Below are positions 35,639 to 48,600 of a DNA stretch of 64,000 bases, piece by piece (within the stretch, counting starts at the first letter, position 1; each line of letters starts with the position of its first letter). The stretch comes from Turritopsis dohrnii (lineage: Eukaryota; Cnidaria; Hydrozoa; Anthoathecata; Oceaniidae), in contig BQMF02000069.1 in the NCBI GenBank assembly GCA_027922465.2, positions 992,001 through 1,056,000 of the forward strand. The letters run 5' to 3'. A model generated the notes under the pieces. That model did not search any database. It had not been told where the DNA came from and worked only from the letters and a program-made list of their open reading frames with translations. Both the position numbers and the translations under genes were made by a program.

Positions 35639-36571
35639 TTAAACGTCATTGATAGAGTGGGCCTGTTGAATAACGGCTGTTGTGTATGCTGGCGATAAAT
35701 TCGACGATTCACTGATTAATACATTCCCGATCACAGTGCTATCAACAGAACCAGATCCTTCTTGACCTTCCATGTTAATGGTTGCACCATATTGCAGGCT
35801 GGACGACGGCGTCAATGCCAAAGTATTTCTGACGACTGTCGCCGTTCTCATCGGTTCTGTTGTCTTAATTGAATCAAAGGTATTTATTGACGTCGTCGTG
35901 ATTTTTATTACTGACGACTCTGTGGTTGTCGTCACTGGCTGTTTCGTTGTGGTTGTCGACGGTTTCTTGGTCGTCACTATTGTTTGCGTTGTTGTTGTCG
36001 CTTCTTCCCCAGGATCTATATATGATAAGAGTGATGATATTTCAAAAGCAATATAGCCAGCACTGACAACGAACTGCTCTAAAACATGCTCCCATTGGGC
36101 AAAATCGTCAAAAAGTCACTATGAAGAAGAGCAGTTTCCTTGAAATTGTGTGTAAATTTCTATAGAAATATACTCCTTCGCAGTGGTTTTGTAGCAAATG
36201 TTGGGCTTGATATGTACACTTTCATTAATTCTGGATTGACATTTTCAGGGTATATTGACACAATATCTTGAAAACAACTTACTGTTGTTTGGACCACACA
36301 AATAAACAGCATAATAATCGCCGTAATCACATTCGAGACCAAAACAAGGATTTACTGATCCAGCCCAAATTTCCCCATTCTTCAATACACGTCCAGCAAC
36401 TATAACAAAAAACTTGAACCATGTGTAAATGAGGCCTTATTTGTGGAAGGATATAAATATGAATTAAACCTTACTGTAACACCCTCCGTCGTCTGCTGTT
36501 CGACGATAATATCTGCTTCCCACATATTTCAGCCACGAAACTAACAAAATGCTACATAGTGTGAGGTTCAT
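35639..36571 (-). CDS. Small secreted single-VWC-like protein with Thr-rich tail
   Basis: Three exons (36475-36571, 36283-36399, 35639-36015) join at GT-AG borders with phases 1 and 1, giving 196 aa. Exon 1 encodes a signal-peptide-like start (MNLTLCSILLVSWLKYVGS) and a first Cys (GGCY). Exon 2 completes a compact Cys module: GRVLKNGEIWAGSVNPC, then CDYGDYYAVYLC. Its spacing and the GxxxxxGExWxxxxxPCxxxxC pattern resemble a single von Willebrand type C domain. Exon 3 is a Thr/Ser-rich mucin-like stretch (repeats of TTTTK, TTTTE), then a less biased end with no membrane anchor. Function unknown; an extracellular ligand or matrix role is inference. A family A MITE sits in its second intron. Confidence 0.75.
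36092..36206 (+). mobile_element. Palindromic MITE, family A, copy 5
   Basis: It starts CATTGGGCAAAATCGTC. The centre is AATTTCTATAGAAATATACTC, followed by CTTCGCAGTGG. The right end (AGCAAATGTTGGGC) is more diverged than in other copies. It lies in intron 2 of the VWC-like gene. Confidence 0.7.
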
Positions 36572-36661
36572 TTCTAAAAAAAAAAAAGATATTTTAAATA
36601 AGATCTAAAAAGACACCCTGCATTCTCTCATTTTTTATTCTTGCTACTGATTACATTATTC

Positions 36662-36776
36662 CAGTGGGCAAATTTAATGAAAAGTCACTGCGAAGGTGTG
36701 TATTTCTATAGAAACATACACACTATTTAAATAAAAATGTTCTTCATCGCAGTGACTTAAAGATTTTGCCTACTGG
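36662..36776 (-). mobile_element. Palindromic MITE, family A, copy 6 (inverted)
   Basis: It reads in the opposite orientation to the other five copies: CAGTGGGCAAATTTAATG at the left, TTCTTCATCGCAGTGACTT and GATTTTGCCTACTGG at the right. It lies about 90 bp upstream of the VWC-like start codon, where the promoter or 5' UTR would be. Confidence 0.75.
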
Positions 36777-38817
36777 GATATTTTTACTTGAGTCCTGTGT
36801 TCATTCCATAACAAGAACTGTATTTTTCCGATATCCTCACGTTCTGTCACTATAAGCCATGACTTTCTGTGTTCAAAACGCTAGCACCTATAACTTTCAT
36901 TTGTTATTTTTACAAGGAGAAGAGAGTTTGCAGTCAAAGTTAAAGAGATGGAGAAAAATTAGAAAGCATGCCTGCCATTAGCTAGTTGCTAGGTGACAAG
37001 CCAAAACAATCGAAGTCTCATACACCAAAGAATCGTGAATGAGAACCCTGTGGTAAAGCTTGAAAATTTGATCGAAAGAATGTGTGGGAAGATTATGTTC
37101 GTAATAATTATATCGTCAAGCAGTTATAGAAAGGTCCAATTCCGTATCGATAAGTAATGCTAATTCATTATAGTTAGGGTTAGGGGCTAGGGCTGGGGTT
37201 AAGGTTAGGATTGGGCTAGGACTAACATGTTTAGTTTATTCGGACCATTTTGTCGAATTGGTTAATAAACCAATGAAAAAGCTTTATTTACTGTTGCGGA
37301 ATGGGACCTTCTTCGCCCTCCAAGCAAAGATGTTGCTGACATCAGCATTGACGTCACAGTCCTTTGAACATGGGCAAGAGGTTCACGTTTAAGAAATAAT
37401 AAAATCGACAGGAAATAAACCTTAGAATCTCGAAAAACAAAAAGAAAATCTTAACAAAAGGCAACTTTAAATTCCGTATCCATTACATTTTTATAAGAAG
37501 GGGTATATTTTATAAGGCACTGGACAAAAGTTTGATTTGATACCGATTTTTATTCCACAGCGAGATAACTAAAAGCCATTGAAATTTTGTTGACTCCACC
37601 TCTTATAAAATTGGGAAAAGTTTATTCCACAAGAAAGTTAGTACAAAATTGTCAGTATAAAACTAGTATATTAGCTTCAAAAACCGCAAAAATCTAGCGA
37701 TATGTAACCTAGAAAGTGGAGAATACTCGTAACTGAACGATTGGTGTGAATGTTATTTGGGACACAACGCGTGACAACGAGATTATCATCACATTTCAAG
37801 ATTTCTTACATCGAACTGAGACTGAGGTACATTTTTACAATCAATCGTTTCAGGCAAAAATAAAAACACATTTCAATGAAGCGAGACATTTTGAACGGCC
37901 AACATTGAACGGTATACCTTCACAACTGATGGAAAACAATTTCTTTTGAACTCAGCTATCAACTACCAACATTTCTTTCAATCATTCCTGTGGGATGATA
38001 AACTGTCTTCTTCCTGGGTAGTAAGAAACAACATATCTACTCAATTTTGACACAATCTTACGAAAAGGCTAAAACTCGAGATAGCATATTTGCTACAAAA
38101 TCTGAATTTACTATGGCTTTTGTTTTCGAAGGTTTTCGCATGATAATTATAAATAAAATTAACAAACGCAACCTTTTATCTTGGTAATAAATTTCATTAA
38201 TATGTCTAATCATGTACAATGCAGTATATATCTATACACCTGGTCAAACATGAAAGGATAAATTTCTAATCGGAGTTTCGAATGATTTGCGCGTACGTAA
38301 TTTTGGCAAGTGCGACCTTGAATGTCTACAGGTGTGAAAAACTCCTACACAGGAAGACAGTTAGTTATCTAAATATTTTACATTTCCTTTGAATCAATAT
38401 AACCGTCATGTCATTATTTATGAAGGAGAAATATTTTCGCGTGAATTTGTTTTAGGGATTCAAACCTACCGGTATTCTACATGAGGATAATGAAAATAAT
38501 TTCCTTCCTTATACCATTGAGGGATGGAGTTGTATCCAAACCGATCGGGTGATGTGGAAATTGACAACAAAATACTTTCTATAAGATATCTTTAACATAA
38601 AAGTTTAAAAGAAATAAATAGCTTTTAACATAATAAATCGTCTCATAAAATGTTTTCTTCATTTATGATCTCCTCTATATATTATTTTTAGTTATGATAT
38701 TTTTCGATAAACTTTTAATGGTACGAGTGTCATAAGTATCTGGAAAGTAAAACAAAAAGTGAACGAAATAAAATAAAGTACTATAAAAAGCTCAGCTTCA
38801 AATAAAACTGTAATATA

Positions 38818-38996
38818 CATTGAGAACCAAAAATTTCGGCAGGATTTCATCTATAATTTCAGATATCCAAATTTTAAGCATTTTATCGACAGGAAAACGA
38901 AATACAAAATTTCGGCGGCAAAAATTTTCGGCGGACAAATTTTCGGCGACACTTTTCGCCGAAATTTTGTCCCGCCGAAAATTTTGGTTCTTAATG
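38818..38996. mobile_element. TA-flanked palindromic MITE
   Basis: The inverted ends are CATTGAGAACCAAAAATTTC and its diverged complement ATTTTGGTTCTTAATG, flanked by TA on both sides. The interior repeats TTTTCGGCG/CGCCGAAA motifs. 179 bp, non-coding. Tc1/mariner-like target choice. Confidence 0.6.
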
Positions 38997-39604
38997 TAAT
39001 CACGTGTCAAAATCGCCTTCATGACGTAGGGTATTTTTCCTGTATGCTACTTCCATAAACGTTTCTTTTTTATGAGCAACACCAGTAGATTTTTCTGTTA
39101 AGCAACAGTACCACCAGAATCTGATATAAATTAGCAACATGAAATGATGCCACCCTAGCATAGCTACAGCACATTTCTTGAAATTGTTACACTAGGTTGC
39201 AGCACTGCGTCCTGTGTAATGATTTGAATGTCCGTGATGTTATACTTACATACTGCACGCACACCAAGATTTTCGATTAATGTTTAGCAACAAATTAAAC
39301 AACATTATTACTAATGTCTGACCTTGGTTGCTTATAAAATAAAAACGTGTATTATCACTTTATTATCTATATTGACCTCAAACAGTTGCTACTTCTTCAA
39401 GTTGTCATTCAGAAAGATAAGTACAGCAGATAAGTATGTTCCGGTAACAGCGACTTATTCTTGGAGTTGCGTAGTTCAATGGTAACATTGCCAACTATTA
39501 ACTGAACTATAAACATCAACAAAACTGGACAAGAGTAAACATCTTTAAAAAAAATCATGGTAAATCTTAAATCAGTAATAAAAATTAACCTTAAAATCAA
39601 CCAA

Positions 39605-42600
39605 TTAAAATTGGGCTTGATTCAGGAGATAATAAACACCTTTTTTACTTAACAGCTCCTGGTGTGAACCCACTTCAACAATTTTGCCGGCTTGAATGAC
39701 AATGATCAAATCAGCATTCTGTATTGTGGATAAGCGATGAGCTATTATGATCGATGTTCGTCCTTCCATCGCCACATCTAACGCCTGTTGCACTACCTGT
39801 AAAGCGGTCCCCACAAATATTCACATCATCATGTCTAACATAGCAAAAAACATTCTCTTGACTGGTTCTTATACAAACCTTTTCACTTTCAGAGTCCAGT
39901 GCTGACGTAGCTTCATCTAGCAACATTATCTTGGGATTCCGTATTAACGCTCTTGCAATGGCTATCCTCTGTTTTTGTCCCCCTGATATCAATGCACCTT
40001 TTTCCCCAACCAACGTATCATAACCCTTAAATGAAGAAGTCATTTATGATGTTCATGCTGATTTAGCAAAGAGTTCATAAATTCTTCAAGATAGTTAGAA
40101 TTCTAACCTTCGGTAAGCTCGTTATAAAGTTGTGTATATTGGCATTTTTCGCTGCATTGATAACCTCTTCTGTAGTCACCTCCTTCTCCATGCCATAGAC
40201 AATATTTTCTTTGATACTACGAGCAAATAGCACAGGTTCTTGAGAAACTAAACCAATTTGTGAGCGAAGCCACTGAACATTAAGTTCTTTCACATCGTGA
40301 TCGTCAATCTTAACTGTGCCAGTTAACGGATCATAAAATCGCTCCAGTAAACTAATACTGGTACTTTTACCACAACCAGAAGCTCCAACTAAAGCTATTT
40401 TTTGACCAGAGGTGATGTCAAGTGATAAGTTGTTTAAAACTTGGACATCTGAGCGTGTTGGGTAATGAAATGTCACGTCTTTAAACTGGACATTTCCTTT
40501 CAGCCCTTCCTGAAATAAACAGGAAAAAAACTGTGAAATTTTTCATATCAGAGGCACCAAATGAAACGGAGAGTAATTTCTCTGCCATTGTATGAACACA
40601 TCTAAGAACTGTTTAACTGTCCATATAGATCAGAGGAACCAAAGAAAAAACGGAGAAGTATTTACCAGTCGTTTACCACTGTTATCAGACACGTCAATTT
40701 TTGGTATCCTATCTAACAACTTAAAAATACGCGCTGCGGAGATCTTTGCAGCAACGTAGTCTGGTGCGAATGAAGCAACCTGACCAGCAATCAATGCACC
40801 AAAAACTGTAGCAAGTACAACCCTAAACAAAAGATTGCTTTTCAAGATTTCGATTGACGCTAGTTCTGAGTATCAGACGTTATATGTCTTACTTGAACAT
40901 TTCATCGAATGTCAAATCTTTCTCTTGTACCAATTTTCCACCGAGAGCAAAAGCTGCAGCATTTGCTAACATCAACACAGACGATGACATTCCAAATGAC
41001 AAACCAAAAACTAACGAATTCAAGGACGACTTTCTATGAAAAGCAAAGCCATTAATTGTGAGGATCGAAAGTTATGAAGTATTTGGATTTGTCAATTAAG
41101 CACAGATGTATTTTACGTCAATAACTAAAAAAAAAGTAAAATCCCAAAAGACGTCATTTCAGAGATAATGGACGCACTTGTAAGGCCTTGAGATGAGCTG
41201 ATTATACTCTCCCGTGAAGGCAGTTTCTTTAGCAAGTGAAGCCACAGTACGGATATTCATGATAGCTTGGTTTGCTAGAGCACTTGCATCTGCGAAACTT
41301 TTTCCCTCACTCGCCGCAAAGTTCGCAAAAATTTTCGTATTCGCTGCACCACATAGTAAGAGAAATGGCGCGAATCCGATGATCAGTAACGTCAACTTCC
41401 AACTGTAGTAGAACCCGATGATGACAGCTGTAAGAAGCATGACAACTACTTGGATCATTGTGTTTAGTCTTGTGCTTGTTGCCTAGCAAAACATGTTGGC
41501 ATATTAAATAAGCTTGTAATGCATTAAATATTCATTGAAATAAGTTTTATAGTTAATACTCTTACCGCTTGTACATTCGAAGCATCAGTCTCCAGCCTAG
41601 CTGTCAACTGTCCTGTGTTATTAGCGGGATCATCAAAATATTCAATATCCTACAAAAAATGAGATAACATCAAGGACTTTAAACGTTCGACGTAAAATAT
41701 TAAAAACTTGACGTAAAATATTAAAAACCTGCCAAAAATATTAAAAACCTGACGTAAAATATTGAAAACCTGACGTAAAATATTAAAAACCTGACGTAAA
41801 ATATTAAAAACCTGACATAGAATATTAAAAACCTGACGTGAAATATTAAAAACTTGACGTAAAATATTGAAAACCTGACGTAAAATATTACAAACCTGAC
41901 GAAAAATATTACAAACCTGACGTAAAATTGCTGTGAATGTTAATTTTCTTAACCTTCTGGTGAGTATTTCGCCAGCCTTTCCAAATAAATATGCCTACGA
42001 AGAAAAAAAGAAATGTTGTACATATCGAAAAATTGCGTAAATGAAACCAGTGAAACCTGACACGATATTTTTGATAAAAAAACCCCTTTAGTATTCGGAT
42101 AGAAAAATTTAACTGCTTATCATAGAATTTCTGAAAAGTTTTCAGCAAAATTCTACATTCATGAAAGTTTCTCAGAAACAAGATATACCCCTCAAGTTGA
42201 AAATGACTGTGTTTCATTCTACTATTAACTGCACTATGATTGCTTAGCCATACAAAGATCAGGTGCAAATATCGGAAAAACTTTGAAAATATCTCTAATA
42301 TACCTTGAAATCACGGAAATTTAAAATAATAGATCTGGAGTGGAGAAATGTTAAAGGAGTGGTATCGTCATTTCAAATTTTATGACAAATTTTAGTTTAA
42401 AAAATGTATAGTTAACCTGCGTTAAAGCTTTTTTAAAAAACGTTTTACTTCCGAAGATATTGAGTTTTTAATTTTTTTATAAACCCCCGTCTTTTTTTCT
42501 GATGAAAAGCGTGTGACGTCATTGAAGAAGTTTCATTTATTTTTACTTGTTATGTCAGTGCAAAGGAGCGTATTAGTTTCTCATGTTTTCAAAAATCATG

Positions 42601-45600
42601 AGTGGGAATTCAAGTGAAGAGGAATCAGATGTTCTCAGCGAAGATGAAGAATGTAGCAATGAGTTTTATTCAAGGATTTCAAAGAGAATTTTAGCAGTTT
42701 GAGCAATATAGTTTTGACCCAGTTGCTGTAAAGAACATGAAGAAGTCCGGATGATGATTTTGATGACAAAAATGCTTTACCGGAGAGAGTTGGCAACAAA
42801 CAGTGATGCAAATGTGTTGCAAAGAAGTTTATGCGATCGAAGACGATAAATTTCAAAATAATTTTTTGTACAAATCAAAACGAAAAAAAAAAAATACATG
42901 CAATATTGAGTTGATCATTGATCGTAGTAAAATTCATATATTGAAAGTTAACGTTTTTCCAATTTTCCGTTTTCCGTGCAGGAGTTCAAGAATCAAAAGC
43001 TCATTCTATGAAAACAATAATGAAATAATCGGTGAAACGGAATAATATTCAAATGCCCAGTTCGAAGAGAAACACGAAAACAAAAATCGAAAAAACACTT
43101 GCACACAGAAAGTAAAAGTTCACCTATGTATAACGAAAAGTGTAGATAAAACATTAAAGTAAAACTCCTTAGAATCATGTTTTGGAAGAAATTTGGTGGT
43201 AATTTCTTCCAAAACATGATTCTTTAAAATATAAGTGACGTAAAGATGGAAGATTGGCCTCGCTTCAACTTTGCAATCCATATTTTTTTTAAATATGAAT
43301 TTTAGGTAATCTAAGCAAACTAATGTTCTGCCCTTTGGTTGAGTCACTGTTACATTCCACAGCAGCACAAATAACCATTTTTCATTAGATTTAAAAAAAT
43401 TACTTAGTTATTGCTTGAATTTCAAAGAACACTCGCTCGATTTGAATGCAAAACATCGCATCAACACTGAATATAACTTCTTCAATGACGTCACATAATT
43501 ATTACTAATTTATTCAGCGTTTTAAGCCTATGTTTTAAAGTGGCATTTTATAGCGAAAAAAAGACTTTTTTTTTTCCAAATTAAATTTATTTTGTAGTAT
43601 CTACATTAAAACAAGGGATATACGAAGAAAAAAAATTTTTTCAAATTTTCATGATACCACTCCTTTAATAAAAAGAAAATTCCACTACAGTATTTTTTTC
43701 CATTTTGGTTTTAATAATAATAGCATGAAACACATACTATTAAAACACATATTTAATGATCATTCCCCTCTGAAATAAATGAAAATGAGCATTATCATCT
43801 AAAATAAATGAAAATGATCATTCCTATCAGAAATAAATGAAAATGCGCATTCCCATCTGAAATAAATGAAAATTATTAAATTAGATCGTAGTCAAAATCG
43901 ACATGGCGAGGAAGCGGTCGTAATGTTGAGGCGCAGGGGGAGGAGGCGATCGTAATATCGAGGAGGCGATCGTAGTGTCGTGGTGTCATAATGTCGAGGA
44001 GGAGATCGCAATGTCGAGGAGGCGACCAAAATGTCGAGAGGCGACCAAAATGTCGAGGAGGCGATCACAATGTTGGGCGATGGATATCAGATGAACAATG
44101 TTAATTGCCCAGAGAAATACTTGTATTTTGTTAATTGTAAGTAAAAAAAAGTATTTCAACAGCAGCCCTCATTTTAATTACTGATATATTGGGAAATACA
44201 ATAACCACTGTTATGTAACAGAGACAGTACTTTCTTTCATATAATACAAAATAATCTCTAACAGAACCTTTACAAGAAAGAAGCCTTTTCGAAGGCTTTT
44301 TGTCACTCAATATCTAGGAAAATTTCACGGAAAACTTCTTTCATGGTAGCCCGGTAATTTCTATTGAAGCATAGTTTCCGTTTTTTCCTGTTATTTTCTT
44401 AAAAACGTTGATTCAAGAAAAGATTAAAGTTTATATAATAACAACTTTTGAGGAAATATAAGCATGAAAAGGAAATCAAACACGAGTTCTTGAAACATTC
44501 AAAGCGTCTTTTACATGCAGTTTATAAATTATGGTGTTTCTGAGAAGCAAAAAAACATGTAGCTAAATGTAAGCATGAAGTTTTGAGGCCTTCTGATTAA
44601 ATTTGAAAAGAGAAGTTCTAGAGTACCAAGGCTGAAAAATTCACTAGAATCTCAGAAAAATTGACACAGCTGAGAAAAATAGAACCAACTTCATTTAAAA
44701 CAAGTGAAACACTACCAAAAATGCTACTGATAGCAAATATCTAAAGTTTAAAACATAAACAAATTCAAATTTAACACCCTCTTCATTGGTACATACACAA
44801 AGCCATTTAATGGGAATTTTTTGAATGTGTGGTAATTAGGAGAGGGCACTAAAGAAGGAAGAGAGCAGCGTGAAATAGGTCAAGTAAGTTATTGTTCATG
44901 AGATCGACATCATGCATCTTCAAATAATTCAGTTTGAACAGTCAAGTGAACTACAACATACGAAAATTATTGCAAAAAGGTGACAAAATGATGTATGTAT
45001 CAGCTTGTATTCAAAACCTGATTATATGATTGAACACTTTCGTTAAAGTATCAACATGAAGTTCTATTCCGAAATTAGAAAACTGTTCTAATGGATTGAT
45101 TTTATCATGTAGAAACTGTATAACATCATCTGCACCTTCTGATGTCAATAGTGAGAGGTTAATTTCAGCATATACCATAGTCATTGTACTGTCCTTCAGA
45201 GTCATGAGTTGCTTGTATGGGATTATATGCAAGCTGACCTTCAAACCACATTTGAATTGGAGTTCTATTTTTTTCGGTTGATAAAGGGTGGTTATCTCAA
45301 CCTTTCCAAAATAATTAAAGGTATTTATTATTGCGTGACACTATTGCAGTACGATTAAATAAATTGCGTTGGATATATATCTAAAAATCCATTTTCCTCT
45401 AAGTAGACAAATACACAATGATAAATGCTTGCACACCCCACGGACAAGTCTTTCCAGAGTCGCTCTATTCGCTGGTTATAACAACTTTTACCAGCAATGA
45501 AGCTGCCATGGCCAGTCCCTCGCAATGGGTAATTAAACATATACCTTGCCACACCAACGTTTCCACAGCATCTTGTAAATATTTTACGGTCTTTTCAGGG

Positions 45601-48600
45601 CAACACTATACATATAATCCGTAATTAAAAAAGGTTATACATACAACAAATACATTGTAAAGTAAAAACACTTGACTTGACATATCTGCCACCCATGTCG
45701 AGCTGTTGAATAAGGATTTCTACTGCGCAGTAGAATCATGTCTACTGCGCAGTAGAGACCTTTCTACTTGACATCACCCAAAGCTTGTGGAAATGAAATT
45801 GAAAATGGATTATACGAAATACAATAGTATCAAAATATTGCAAGAACTAAACAAACAACCATATAAAGGTCACTGTATCATTCAGAGCAACACTTGCTAG
45901 ATCAAATAACGGAATATTTCTCCTGATCTCCTTTTTTTTCTTACCTCATCAAAAGGGAAAGGATAAGGTTTCCTCTATTATTACAGCACACAGAATTTGC
46001 TTTGTATACAACTGTCCAAGAAAGTTTCAGTAGTAAGAAAAAAATACAAAAAGGAAACGTTTTCCCTTAATGTTTTCAAAGAAAAAAAACTTATCTAGTT
46101 CTATGAGTAAAATAAAAAAGACTCAAAATTTTTACATGGAGTAGTACCCCCACGTGTTTCTTTTTACCAAAACTTTGTTTTGATTTTTCTGCCATTATTG
46201 TTTTTTTTTCCGACGCGGAAAAACCTGCACTCACTCACTGAAAAAATTCTTCATTAAATTTTCAATTATTTTGTTGTTAGCATACAACCAAGTTCCTTCT
46301 TCGCTGGATTATTTTGCCAAATGTAATTTATTGGAAAGTATCATTTTTGTAGTATGGTCAGTGTAACCAAGCCCTCAAACCCCCCGAACCTGAGACCGCG
46401 GCCTCGACATCTCGGTCGCCTTCTCGACATTGCGATCGCCTCCTCGACATTTCGGTCGCCTCCTCGACGTTATGACACTCCTCCCTCTCACGACCGCTTC
46501 CTCGCCATGTCGATTTTGACTACGATCTAATTTTATAGAAAATGATCATTCCTATCAGAAATAAATGAAAATGAGCATTCCTATCAGAAATAAATGAAAA
46601 TGAGCATTCCCATCTGAAATAAATGAAAATGGGAATTCGGATCTAACACAAATAAAAATAAGCATTCACATCAGAAATACATAAAAATGAGCATTCGATA
46701 TTGAAATAAACAAAAATAAATATGTCCATCTGAAATAAACAAAAATGAGCATTTCTATCTGACATTAATGAAAAATAAGCATTCCACATTGAGATAAACA
46801 AAAATAAATATGTCCATCTGAAATAAATAAAAATGAACATTCTCATCTTAAATAAACAATCACTATCATAGAACTTACTGAAAAAAGTAACGAAATGCAA
46901 TTGATACAACCAAGACCCAAGAAGCCCAACGACCAGTTTCTGGTTGTTTCTTTGATTTCGTCAGGATTAGTTTCCATAAAGACCTATATACACATTAAAA
47001 GGATTTAAAGCACTGATAAAAGATATAGGTGCAATGTTTCATTTCACAATGAATTCGTCTAACCTTCAATATTTCACTCAAGATGACGGCAAATCCCACT
47101 GGAAATGCACCTGCAACAGCACTGAAAATACCGCCAATAACGAAATAAGGCCATTCCGCTGCATTCAAGGCAAGAATTTTGAAAAATGGAGCTGGTTCAA
47201 TCTGTTCTTCTTCAGGCTCCTTTTTTGAAGCATTTTCTTTCACTTGTTTTTCTTCTACCTGGAAGTTATTTATGTAAGTAAGCATTAAAAAAGATTGCCT
47301 ATAAAGATGTTATTGGCGACTGTTACTTATGATATCCACAGATTGCACAAATAAATCACCAACACTACCAACAGAAGACATATGTTTTTCAAAACACTTA
47401 CTTTATTTCTGGTCGTTCCTCTTGCAGACAGTTGTCGAGATAATTGTTTAGATAAAGCTCGGTTCTTTTCGCTGCCTGATGACAAAGCAGAAATGCTGCG
47501 CAATAAATTGACTTTCTGTAGTTCATCTGCAAACAAGATAATTATGCAGGAAGCATTAAAGAATGGTGAATAACAGTTTCAAATGAATTACCACTGGAAT
47601 ATATAGCAATCGTGGCAAATGATGTAAATCAGAATTTGAATTATACCCCTCTCAACATCGGATAAATCCATCTTGTTTACATTATCATCGATCATTTGCT
47701 GCATCATAACAAGCTGGTAATAAACACCTTTCTTTTCCATCAATTCATCATGGTTTCCACTTTCAGCAACCTGGCCATCTTTGACAGCAACAATGACATC
47801 AGCATTTCGAACAGTCGACAAGCGATGAGCTATGACTATGGTGGTCCGTCCTTGACGAGCCTGCAGTCAAGGATACAAACATGTATGTAATGTATGTAAG
47901 GCTTTTGAAATGTTCCATAATTATAAATGCAGTTGTTATCAAAAAGAAAATGAACCTAGAGGCCTCACGGCTTCAACACCATCTGCACCAGCCCTAAAGA
48001 AAATCAACCCAGTCTAATTTTCAAGATATTGCTTACATGAGCACAAGCCCATCAAAATTACTAAAGTTAGTAGTTAGCATTGTTTACTTGCCCAAAAATT
48101 GTATCATAGCTAAACGTTTCTCATAATACAATACAATACACTCATATTACAGAACCCAAAATCCTGACTTTTCACGATATTTCAATGACTTTTCCGACCC
48201 AAAATCCTGACTTTTCACAAAATGTTTAATAAAGACCTACAATACAAAAATTGATAATACCCCACCATGATTACAAAATAAATGCCTAAGACCTCTTATA
48301 AACAAAAAAAAATGTCAGGTTTGCAAAATAAATACTGCAGTAACATATAAAATGTTGTACATCTTATGCAAGTATATAACAACTAATTATTTATTTATTA
48401 TTTATTTATTTATCAAATATTTATAATATTTAATAATTAAATTTATAATTTATAATAACCCAGTATAATAACCCAGTATAATAACCCAGTATAATAGCCC
48501 AGTATAATAACCCAGTATAATAACCCAGTAAAAAAACGTACTTCGAAAAATATGACCAAAATGACAGAACTGACAGAAGAACCATTAGACTTTGACATAC

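Larger units (their letters stand above)
36572..39604. other. Intergenic region between VWC-like gene and ABCB gene
   Basis: About 3 kb. It contains an inverted family A MITE (36662-36776), a GGTTAGG-like degenerate stretch near 37174-37222 and a TA-flanked MITE (38818-38996). The remainder is AT-rich with no supported exon. The AT-rich part left of 39604 should hold the ABCB 3' UTR. Confidence 0.5.
41995..46878. other. ABCB intron with tandem repeats and integrase element
   Basis: 4.9 kb intron. 41995-43740 is AT-rich and contains no exon I can support. 43740-43877 and 46534-46860 are parts of one tandem array (unit about 29 bp). 43878-46533 is an inverted-repeat element that splits the array. 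The array runs to within about 20 bp of the splice donor at 46878. Confidence 0.6.

Noticed and set aside
35772..36056. Plus-strand ORF of 94 codons rich in Val
   Set aside because: It is the antisense of the Thr-rich exon of the VWC-like gene; the minus strand has signal peptide, splice sites and phase support.
37174..37222. Interstitial telomere (GGTTAGG-like run)
   Set aside because: Only degenerate, irregular units; no clean TTAGGG array.
41688..41931. Second CRISPR-like or minisatellite-coding array
   Set aside because: Head-to-tail 21-bp units with no spacers; explained as reiterated exon-intron border.
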